Source of the DNA: Candidatus Delongbacteria bacterium
Lineage (GTDB): Bacteria; JAGOEH01
Assembly: GCA_017997825.1 (NCBI GenBank)
Contig: JAGOEH010000017.1
Location: 1-29,074 of the forward strand
Direction of reading: 5' to 3'
DNA length: 29,074 bases
In this document: positions 1-7,354 of the stretch, in pieces
How the letters are laid out: every line of letters starts with the position of its first letter
Numbering within the stretch: the stretch's first letter is position 1
Notes under the pieces: model-generated
The model's database searches: none
The model's input: only the letters and a program-made list of their open reading frames with translations
What the model was told of the DNA's origin: nothing
Program-made: the position numbers and the translations under genes

Positions 1-15
1 CTGGTATAATTGTTC

Positions 16-84
16 ATGAGACAGGCCTCCTTGTTATTTTGTGTTTTGTGCTCAAATAAATATACAAGGACCTGTCTCATTTTT
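16..84 (+). terminator. Long bulged hairpin followed by a short T run, probable terminator of a gene left of the window
   Basis: The outer stem ATGAGACAGG (16-25) pairs perfectly with CCTGTCTCAT (71-80). After a two-base bulge, TCCTTG (28-33) pairs with CAAGGA (65-70), leaving an AT-rich loop of about 31 bases. TTTTC follows directly, and a second T-rich stretch lies at about 90-108. The shape fits a factor-independent terminator for a plus-strand gene upstream, although the loop is long. It could instead be an inverted-repeat element. No gene is visible in 1-222 apart from this hairpin and the promoter that follows. Confidence 0.55.
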
Positions 85-130
85 CTATCTCTTTTTTATT
101 TTATTTTTACTATCTTGGACAAGATTGTAG

Positions 131-159
131 TTGACATAGGCTTGATTTGACATTATATA
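131..159 (+). promoter_or_regulatory. Sigma70-type promoter of the chemotaxis receptor gene
   Basis: TTGACA (131-136), a 17-base spacer and TATATA (154-159) give a near-consensus housekeeping promoter. The predicted start near 166 leaves a leader of about 57 bases, and the ribosome binding site GGAGG (212-216) sits 6 bases before the ATG at 223. Confidence 0.75.
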
Positions 160-222
160 TAGAGATGGAAGACGATTCTTGTAGCGATCTGGGGAGTAAG
201 AAACCCAAAACGGAGGCGGGAG

Positions 223-1995
223 ATGAAAATCAAGAATAAGGTGTTTTTGACGGGATTGGCCAGTTTGCTGCTGGTCGTAATCATTATTACCCTGCTTATT
301 TATTTTATATCGGAACACTCCTATCAAACCCGACTGAAAACCATGGAAACCAATCTGATGGCCGATCGGAAACAGAGTCTGAACGAACTGGTTGGAATGG
401 CCCATCAGATCGCCACCCAGTTTTACCAGGAATCAATAATGGTTCTGAGTCATTCCGGAGTGGATTCAACCGAAGTGATTGAGGACTACCAACAGCGAGC
501 TAAAAATCTGTTGGCTTCCTTGCGCTATGAAAACCAGGGCGGATACTTTTTTGCCTATCAGCTTGTCGACCAGAACTCCTATTTCGCATTTCATGGGACC
601 AAGAAAGACATATGGGAAAAACCGGTTGACCTCAATGAACCGGATGCCAAAGGAAATAAATTCAGAATCGCGCTGGTGGATAGCGCCATCAATAATGGGG
701 GACCGGTGCAGTATTATTATGAAAAACCGACCACCCGGGAGCTGATGAAAAAAATCACCTATGCCCGGTATCTGAAGGAATGGAATTGGATTATTGCCGG
801 AGGGCTTTATATCGATGATATAGAAAAACAATTAGAAATGGAAAAACAGGAGATACTGGCTGAAAAGAAAAAAATGTATTTTTCGATGCTGATCATGCTG
901 GCGATATCGCTGATCGCAGCGGTAGTATTGAGAATCATTGCCAACCGTATTGCCGGATCGATCCAGGCCACCACCACTATTCTGGAAGATATCTCTCAGG
1001 GAGAGGGGGATTTAACCCAACGGTTAAAAATTGAATCCAGAGACGAAGTCGGTTCACTGGCGGAATATTTCAATACGTTTACGGATAAGCTGGAACAGAA
1101 TATCATGCATATCAAGAAGGTAACCATCGGATTGGCCGAATCCAGCCATGATTTATCCTCCACGATCGGCCGGATATCGGAGAACACCAACCAAGCCGGT
1201 TCCAAAATCAACAATATCGCAGGAGCCATTGCCGAACTGGACAGCAACATCAATGAATTGAAAGGGAATTCCGAATCCATGAAGGACTGGACCCGGAAAA
1301 GTGTAGAATTGACGGATGAATCAGCTCAGAAAAGCCGGCAGCTGGTGGAGGAGATGAATCAATTAAGCCGGAAAGAAGCCTCAATCGTCAGTAATATGGA
1401 AGAATTCCGAAAACGCTCGGATGAGATCACGGGTATTATCGGGGTGATCGAGGATATTGCCGATCAGACCAACCTGCTGGCACTCAACGCGGCCATCGAA
1501 GCGGCCAGAGCCGGAGAGGCCGGCCGGGGATTTGCCGTGGTAGCCGATGAAGTCCGAAAACTGGCCGAAAAAACTCAGAATTCCACCAAAGAAATCTCTT
1601 CCATGATCAACCAGATCCAGCATGAGATTCAACAGGTCGCCCAGGAAATCTCCAACAATTCCCAGGTCATCGTTTCATTCAATCAGGATGTTCAGCAGGC
1701 CGCTGAAATGAATGACAGAATTCAATCCACCTCCAATGAAACACTGCAATTGATCGAACACATCTCAACCGCCCTCCAGGAACAAAACATTGCCGTCAGT
1801 CAGATCCTGGAAAATGTGGAAGAAATCAATACCAGCAGCCGGGACAACAGCACCGGTATTGAATCGATTGTGGAATCGATCAAAAACATGAATCAAAAAA
1901 TTGAACAATTAAAGGAGTTTCAAAACCAGTTTAAAACCAGCCGGGAGGGACATTCCACCCCATCCTCCGCTAAAGGACTAAGGCCGGTCGGATGA
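223..1995 (+). CDS. Methyl-accepting chemotaxis protein with single Cache sensor
   Basis: A transmembrane receptor that binds a small ligand outside the cytoplasmic membrane and controls the CheA/CheW kinase complex. The 590 residues show a first membrane helix at about 7-29. A periplasmic single-Cache domain at about 30-210 contains GGYFFAY and the late [14 protein letters not shown] segment typical of sCache_2. A second helix lies at about 217-239, then HAMP (about 240-295) and a long coiled-coil signalling domain. The conserved hairpin tip is at about 409-450 ([19 protein letters not shown], then [20 protein letters not shown]). Start choice is supported by GGAGG 6 bases upstream. The C-terminus lacks a recognisable CheR-tethering pentapeptide. 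No other chemotaxis gene is nearby, so this is an orphan receptor whose ligand (Cache domains often bind organic acids) cannot be told from sequence. The gene ends 7 bp from the convergent lptF-like gene, with no strong terminator between them. Confidence 0.95.
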   Translation: MKIKNKVFLTGLASLLLVVIIITLLIYFISEHSYQTRLKTMETNLMADRKQSLNELVGMAHQIATQFYQESIMVLSHSGVDSTEVIEDYQQRAKNLLASLRYENQGGYFFAYQLVDQNSYFAFHGTKKDIWEKPVDLNEPDAKGNKFRIALVDSAINNGGPVQYYYEKPTTRELMKKITYARYLKEWNWIIAGGLYIDDIEKQLEMEKQEILAEKKKMYFSMLIMLAISLIAAVVLRIIANRIAGSIQATTTILEDISQGEGDLTQRLKIESRDEVGSLAEYFNTFTDKLEQNIMHIKKVTIGLAESSHDLSSTIGRISENTNQAGSKINNIAGAIAELDSNINELKGNSESMKDWTRKSVELTDESAQKSRQLVEEMNQLSRKEASIVSNMEEFRKRSDEITGIIGVIEDIADQTNLLALNAAIEAARAGEAGRGFAVVADEVRKLAEKTQNSTKEISSMINQIQHEIQQVAQEISNNSQVIVSFNQDVQQAAEMNDRIQSTSNETLQLIEHISTALQEQNIAVSQILENVEEINTSSRDNSTGIESIVESIKNMNQKIEQLKEFQNQFKTSREGHSTPSSAKGLRPVG

Positions 1996-2002
1996 TCCAA
2001 GC

Positions 2003-3313
2003 CTATCCCTTGGCCGAGGGAGTCTGGAATAGCTTCCAGCGTTTCCAGATCATAATCCGATCCCACTGAAAGAATTCGACTTCCTGGACCGTCCGATATA
2101 CGGTAATACAGCCATAACCTAACAATAGAATATTGGCAAACCACATGGCCAGCCAGGCTGGAATGGTACCGTCATCTCCCAATTCCTCTCCGATGGTCAG
2201 ACACCCATAATAAAAAACAAAAAATATCAGGCTGATGGTAATGGCCGGACCGACACCGCCGCGGCGGGAACGGACTCCCATCGGAACTCCGATAATGATG
2301 AATACCAGACAGGCAAAAGGTATGGCAAATTTTTTGTATATCTCGACCCAGTACTGATTAATCTCGATTTTCAGGCTGTTGATCACATTCTCTTCATTCT
2401 TCAGATACTGCAAGGTTTGAAAACTGGAGGGCAACTGACCATCAATCAGGCGATTGCAGTCCTTCAAAACATGATTCCTGATCCGTTGCCGGGCTTGGTC
2501 GATCCGCAGTTCCAGCGTATCAATATAGTGACGCATCATGGTAACATCCATTTCACGCTGGCCGCGGCCCAGATCGATCGAATCCAATCCGGTATTGGCT
2601 AATCCATATCGAAATTGAAAATGCTCGAAATTGATCTTGGTATACTGACTCTCATTATTCGATTCCACCCGATGGATTTCGCCATCATTCAAATCCAGGA
2701 TCAACTGCTTATTGTCTGAAGTCAGCGATAACCGGCCCGATTTGGCTTGGATAATAGTCGGAATCCGGGATTTCTGATAATCATAAATCATCAGATCATA
2801 CATCATATTCTGCTGATGATCCAGTTGATTGATATAGATGGAAATATCATCACCGATCCGGTTGAATATTCCTTCCTCGAGCGCCATGGTCGGCCGGAAA
2901 TTACGAATTTGATACATAATATTCTTGAGTCGGTAATTCGAATTGGGCAGAACCGTGTTATGAAACCAAAACATCAGGCACAGATTTAGCACGCCGAACA
3001 CCAGAGCCGGTTTGATCAGGTGATAAAGGTTTATCCCGCTGGCTTTCATAGCCATCATTTCATTGTCTTCGGTCAGCTTGCCGTAGGTCATAATGGAAGA
3101 CAACAATATGGCCATCGGTACGGAAAGTGCAGCAATATGAGATAAACTGAGCAGGGTCACCTCGCCGATTATACCGAACGGCACCCCGCGTTTCAGGATC
3201 AGATCGGTGATGTAAATGACCTCATTGGCCAGCATGATGCCGGTAATGACAAACACCGCAAAAAAATAGGGAGGCAGAAGCTGAAAAAAGATATACCGGT
3301 ACAGGATCTTCAT
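2003..3313 (-). CDS. LptF/LptG family lipopolysaccharide export permease
   Basis: Inner-membrane subunit of the Lpt ABC transporter that extracts lipopolysaccharide and passes it to the periplasmic bridge. The 436-residue product has the family layout. N-terminal membrane helices carry the LptF-like stretch DLILKRGVPFGIIGEVTLLS and then LTEDNEMMAMKASGINLYHL. A helix follows at about 105-125, then a periplasmic beta-rich domain (about 130-330), and three C-terminal helices (FACLVFIIIGVPMG, then ITISLIFFVFYYGCLTIGEE, then WLAMWFANILLLGYGCITVY). The reading frame stays open to an ATG at 3421, but I start at 3313. There the protein aligns with the family N-terminus (MKILYRYIFFQLLPP) and the promoter puts the transcript start on this codon. 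There is no Shine-Dalgarno sequence. It resembles LptF more than LptG by the KASGI segment, but the partner gene is absent from the window, so I give no symbol. Confidence 0.88.
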   Translation of the reverse strand: MKILYRYIFFQLLPPYFFAVFVITGIMLANEVIYITDLILKRGVPFGIIGEVTLLSLSHIAALSVPMAILLSSIMTYGKLTEDNEMMAMKASGINLYHLIKPALVFGVLNLCLMFWFHNTVLPNSNYRLKNIMYQIRNFRPTMALEEGIFNRIGDDISIYINQLDHQQNMMYDLMIYDYQKSRIPTIIQAKSGRLSLTSDNKQLILDLNDGEIHRVESNNESQYTKINFEHFQFRYGLANTGLDSIDLGRGQREMDVTMMRHYIDTLELRIDQARQRIRNHVLKDCNRLIDGQLPSSFQTLQYLKNEENVINSLKIEINQYWVEIYKKFAIPFACLVFIIIGVPMGVRSRRGGVGPAITISLIFFVFYYGCLTIGEELGDDGTIPAWLAMWFANILLLGYGCITVYRTVQEVEFFQWDRIMIWKRWKLFQTPSAKG

Positions 3314-3320
3314 GAAGCCA

Positions 3321-3349
3321 AGGTAACACTTTTCAACACTTTTTGTCAA
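3321..3349 (-). promoter_or_regulatory. Promoter of the LptF/G-like gene, leaderless arrangement
   Basis: On the minus strand TTGACA (3349-3344), a 17-base spacer and TTACCT (3326-3321) are followed after 7 bases by the ATG at 3313. The predicted transcription start therefore falls on or within a base or two of the start codon. The -10 element is weak (three of six consensus bases) but the -35 is perfect. The absence of any purine-rich ribosome binding site before 3313 agrees with a leaderless message. Confidence 0.5.
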
Positions 3350-3377
3350 GAGCAAAATTGCCCAGCCATTTTTATAC

Positions 3378-3406
3378 TTGACAAAAATCACTTGACGGAT
3401 TAATTT
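3378..3406 (+). promoter_or_regulatory. Promoter of the giant secreted protein gene, leaderless arrangement
   Basis: TTGACA (3378-3383), a 17-base spacer and TAATTT (3401-3406) lie immediately before tandem start codons at 3410 and 3413. With normal spacing the transcript begins at about 3412-3414, on the second ATG. The first ATG would then be untranscribed and 3413 becomes the likely initiator. No Shine-Dalgarno sequence is present. Confidence 0.6.
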
Positions 3407-3412
3407 ATCATG

Positions 3413-6400
3413 ATGAAACACGAGAGAATGCTATGCCTGCTCCTCATTTTGATGAGCTTCCGAATCGCGGTTCAGGCCAAACAATCAGTCTCTTATCGTC
3501 CGGTTTGCTGGTTCAATGGGCAAAATTATTATACCGGCAATTATTACCCGATCGGGAATCAACAGGAGTTATTCACCAATATCAACGGAATGGATCTGGT
3601 ATTGGATAATGCCACCACCACCACCATGGGTTTTCCGGTCTATGCCCTTTTCTGTAATGACGAGGGCGATTCCAAAACCAGAATCTATCGTATTCCATTG
3701 TTCCGATCCAATTGGATCACCAAAAACGACAATCAAAACACCACCTATGTCGATTCACTGGAGATCATCATTAATTCGGGGGGGATGGATAGCGTCTATT
3801 TCGTTTTCATGGAAAAGGAACTGAGTCACTGGGAGATGGTGGCCAATGCCACGACAGTCATGATCAATAACAGCCTATGGCAAGAGGTATCCAATTTTAC
3901 TTCATCCCCCCAGAATGCTCACCACTACACCCTGGATCGGGATCGGGGTCTGCTGGTGTTTGGCGGTGGACAAGCCGCCCAACTGAGTTCGGAGATGAGT
4001 ATTATGGTTGAAAGCTATCTGGTACCCGATGACAGTACAGGGATCATCAATACCAATACCAGTATCAACGGAAGTTTCAACTCGCTGAAAAGCCTGGCCG
4101 TCATACCGTCAGGTCCTGGATTTTGGAATCAGGATTCGGTCGATGTAATTCTGGCGGATCGGACGTGTAACAATTCGGTATCCGATATCATTCGGATTCG
4201 GAACGCCGATTACGACAGCGGACTGTCAACCCTGACCCCGGCCAATTCGTCGTTGCGGTATCGTGGCTATATCGATACGACGGAGGATATCTATTTTATC
4301 GGAACCAAAAACGAGCGTAATATTCTTGGATTCATCTGCGATCGCGGGAAAAAACGCTTGATTGTAGCCGACGGATCGCTGGGTGATGCCGGTTCCGGAT
4401 ATGCACCGGGATATGGTGTCATGAGCTATCCCCAGCAAACCGACAATTCGACCTTGATGGGTGGGATTGCCAATCAGACCTTCTATATCAATACCAATTT
4501 TTATCCGGGATTGAGCACTCTGGACTCAATCACCGTGCTGGTGGATTCCGATCCCTGGCGACATGTGGCCGGTTTTACCAACCAGACCGATACCTCTCAG
4601 GTATACACCTACGACCGGTTTAAAGCCGGATTGAAATTCGGCAATGGATTACGGGGAAAAATTCCGGCTGCCGGTGATGATTGGCCGCTCTCCTTCAGCT
4701 ACTACCCCTCGATCGATCTGTTCCAGTATGACAGCTTATATGCCGCCCAGCACAGCATGCCGATTCTGAAACAGCCCCGGGCCGTAGCGGCACGACGCAA
4801 TGAAATGACCGGGTATATCGATATCTATGTCGCAGACTCCGCCTGCATCTACAAATTTTACCTTACCGGCAACAGCATCACGAGTTATCATCTCCAATAC
4901 CATTCCACCTTCGCCGCCGACTGCCAACCTTTGGATCTGGATGTTATCCTTTATCAGAAAAATGGTACGGTCAGTACGGATCAGGCCGAGGTTTACATCT
5001 TCGTGGTTGACAGCATCAGCGGCATTATTAAAGTCTACTCGGATGAAGCCGCTTTGAATCCGGCTCTGACCGATGCCCCCAAACTGGTAAAAACCATCGG
5101 AGAAAAAGGCAATGTTTCATCCACGACACTGGGCATTCTCTACAAACCCCGAACAGTATCGGTCATCGGCGGTGAATTCGGACTGGACAAGGTCGATGTT
5201 TATATCAGTGATACCTCCAATACCGGATCCCGGATTCATAAATTCCAGGGAGTCTATAACGATATTCCCCAAATTCATTATATCTCTCCGGCCCTTCCCC
5301 GCGATACGGCCGACCTGACCATGGCTCCGCACGCCACCTTCCGGATATTCTACAGTATTACCGATGACAACCTCGATGCATGCCGCCTGTCGCTCTACTT
5401 TGATCCGGACAGCGCCAACATCAACGGCCAGTTATCGGGTAATGAAACCTTGATCGGCAGTGATCTGAAAATTGATCAAGCCAAAAATTACGCCGACTGG
5501 AACATGAACGCTACCCTGCTCTCGTATCCACAAACCGGCTATATCTTCGCCATTATCACCGATGAATTCGGGCAGACCAATTATCATTACAGTCAGTATA
5601 AACTCAAACTCAGCGAGGATTATAAAACTACCTGCGCCCTGATCGATGCGCTGGACGGCGATGATCGACTCGTCGTCAACAACAACTCCCGAAACCGTGA
5701 GATCGCAATTTTTCTGAAAAATCCGGATGATATCACCTCATTGTCGATTAAGGGATCGGTCTATACCAATCGATTCAAAATCACCTCCATTACCGAAGGC
5801 CCCCTATTCTCCCAATACAGCGGGGGCGGATCGGTATTCTTCAATTTTTTACCTCTATCCACCGTCAATATGACCGGGGTATTCGAAATCAATATTTCCC
5901 TGATCAATTCAACGGCCGGTATCAGTCGGGGCGGAATCGTCGCCTATTTGAACGTGGAAATCGACAGCAATCAAATCAATTGTCACAGCGATACCGTCTC
6001 TAACCGCTACTTCCTGACCGGACTAATTCTGGATACCATCAATACAACCTGTCAGAAAGGATCAACCGGAACGGAACCGGTCGATGGGATGGGATATGAA
6101 CATTTGTTGATTATCGGGACGATGGTGGGCGATGTTGCCACCGACAGTGCCTATTCATACGGCACTCCCCCCCACTTGAAAGTATTCCCGGACGGCCGGA
6201 TCGACGGCAAAGACGTCCTGCTTTTCACTCAGGGATGGAATGGAATCAACGGACAGCAGGATCCGCTGGCCGATATCGCCCCGGTTGTCTATTGGCAGGG
6301 ATCGAATCCCCCGTATATGTATTCCAAACCCGACGGCCAGCACAACGCCGCCGATATTATTGCATTCAGTTTGATGTACAGCTGGTATGCCGGCAATTTC

Positions 6401-7126
6401 TATCCCTCATTCTTAAACCGTCCCGCGCTGGATAAAACGACTGACGATGGATTTGAATATCATCTCGATTATGACAGCCTGAATTCCGAATACATAATCC
6501 GGATTCAAAGTCTCGGACGGCGATCCTTCATGTTCGGCCAGGCCGAATTTTCTTTGGAAGATTATGATTTCAGCAGCCTGAATTATGAACCGGGCCCGAT
6601 ACTTTCCGCCCGGGGAGCTGATCCGCTGATATTACCCTGTCAACGGAACAATAAGCTGTCAATCAGTTTTTCCCGTCTCAGCCCCCGCTCTCCGGGAATC
6701 ACCATGCAAGACGATATTCTGACGATCCGCTTCACTCTGCCCCAACAGCCGCCCGAAATCAATCTGACGGCCAGAATCATGTTGACGGATGAAAACGCCG
6801 AAACAATCTGCAATCAAACCACCCGCCTAACGTTGAACACCCCGGGACAAAACTCCCGATCCACCATCCTACTGCTTCCCTATCCTAATCCCTTCAATCA
6901 CGCTATCACCATTCCATTCTATCTGGATCAGGCCATGCCGGTCACCCTCCAAATCTATAATCTAATGGGTGAAAAAGTCGAAGAATTGATCCGAACTTCC
7001 CGCATGCCGGCCGGAAACCATACCTGGGCCTGGAATCCCGGCTCCCAAATTCCGACCGGAACTTACCTGGCGCATTTTTGTGCCGGTAGCTATACAAAAA
7101 TCAGTAAGATCATTTATTTGAAATAA
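3413..7126 (+). CDS. Giant modular secreted protein: FG-G modules, NHL-like propeller, cohesin/dockerin-like domains, Por-type sorting domain
   Basis: About 1237 residues; exact role unknown. A signal peptide occupies about 1-23 (hydrophobic LCLLLILMSF, then VQA-KQ). Two copies of a motif of the form W-x-x-V-x-x-F, YTxDR, GLxFGxG lie near residues 157-187 and 382-412. This form resembles a segment of phage-baseplate-like proteins. Segments such as KQPRAVAARR and IYVADSACIYKFYL, and KPRTVSVIGG with VYISDTSN, look like NHL-type propeller blades (about 440-630). A beta-rich domain at about 760-890 and another at about 1010-1140 resemble cohesin-like folds. They flank a dockerin-like region with two calcium-type loops, DGRIDGKDVLLFTQGW (near 925) and DGQHNAADIIAFSLMY (near 973). 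The last 85 residues form a sorting domain with YPNPFN, LQIYNLMGEKV and PTGTYLAHF. This predicts export by Sec and then by a type IX-like or related route. I use the second of two tandem ATGs because of promoter spacing. Seven-base G and C runs occur at 3778 and 6167. Confidence 0.85.
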   Translation: MKHERMLCLLLILMSFRIAVQAKQSVSYRPVCWFNGQNYYTGNYYPIGNQQELFTNINGMDLVLDNATTTTMGFPVYALFCNDEGDSKTRIYRIPLFRSNWITKNDNQNTTYVDSLEIIINSGGMDSVYFVFMEKELSHWEMVANATTVMINNSLWQEVSNFTSSPQNAHHYTLDRDRGLLVFGGGQAAQLSSEMSIMVESYLVPDDSTGIINTNTSINGSFNSLKSLAVIPSGPGFWNQDSVDVILADRTCNNSVSDIIRIRNADYDSGLSTLTPANSSLRYRGYIDTTEDIYFIGTKNERNILGFICDRGKKRLIVADGSLGDAGSGYAPGYGVMSYPQQTDNSTLMGGIANQTFYINTNFYPGLSTLDSITVLVDSDPWRHVAGFTNQTDTSQVYTYDRFKAGLKFGNGLRGKIPAAGDDWPLSFSYYPSIDLFQYDSLYAAQHSMPILKQPRAVAARRNEMTGYIDIYVADSACIYKFYLTGNSITSYHLQYHSTFAADCQPLDLDVILYQKNGTVSTDQAEVYIFVVDSISGIIKVYSDEAALNPALTDAPKLVKTIGEKGNVSSTTLGILYKPRTVSVIGGEFGLDKVDVYISDTSNTGSRIHKFQGVYNDIPQIHYISPALPRDTADLTMAPHATFRIFYSITDDNLDACRLSLYFDPDSANINGQLSGNETLIGSDLKIDQAKNYADWNMNATLLSYPQTGYIFAIITDEFGQTNYHYSQYKLKLSEDYKTTCALIDALDGDDRLVVNNNSRNREIAIFLKNPDDITSLSIKGSVYTNRFKITSITEGPLFSQYSGGGSVFFNFLPLSTVNMTGVFEINISLINSTAGISRGGIVAYLNVEIDSNQINCHSDTVSNRYFLTGLILDTINTTCQKGSTGTEPVDGMGYEHLLIIGTMVGDVATDSAYSYGTPPHLKVFPDGRIDGKDVLLFTQGWNGINGQQDPLADIAPVVYWQGSNPPYMYSKPDGQHNAADIIAFSLMYSWYAGNFYPSFLNRPALDKTTDDGFEYHLDYDSLNSEYIIRIQSLGRRSFMFGQAEFSLEDYDFSSLNYEPGPILSARGADPLILPCQRNNKLSISFSRLSPRSPGITMQDDILTIRFTLPQQPPEINLTARIMLTDENAETICNQTTRLTLNTPGQNSRSTILLLPYPNPFNHAITIPFYLDQAMPVTLQIYNLMGEKVEELIRTSRMPAGNHTWAWNPGSQIPTGTYLAHFCAGSYTKISKIIYLK

Positions 7127-7242
7127 TACCCTCATTCTCCATTCTTTCCTTTTATCTCGATCCACTGCCGGCCAAAATATCAGCCTGATCCTCTATTCAC
7201 GGTATTTATCCGGATTTAAGCATAATCTGACGGCTTACTATT

Positions 7243-7277
7243 AAAAAAAGCAGCGGCATGGAATCATGCCGCTGCTT
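7243..7277 (-). terminator. Strong intrinsic terminator of the M16C peptidase gene
   Basis: A perfect 13-bp stem (7248-7260 with 7265-7277, sequence AAGCAGCGGCATG on the plus strand) closes a four-base loop. On the minus strand it is followed by a run of T (7249-7243). It lies about 80 bases after the stop of the minus-strand peptidase gene. It is oriented to stop that transcript before it enters the convergent neighbour. The plus-strand gene ending at 7126 has no comparable U run here. Confidence 0.85.
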
Positions 7278-7354
7278 GAATGCATCAATGAGTACCGACC
7301 GATTCGGAACGATCACCGATACCCGAACGGATCGGTAAATCCTTTTGAACCTGA

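Noticed and set aside
2003-3421. Longer LptF/G frame starting at 3421
   Set aside because: The extra 36 residues are hydrophilic and unlike the family, overlap the divergent gene, and lie upstream of the predicted transcript start.
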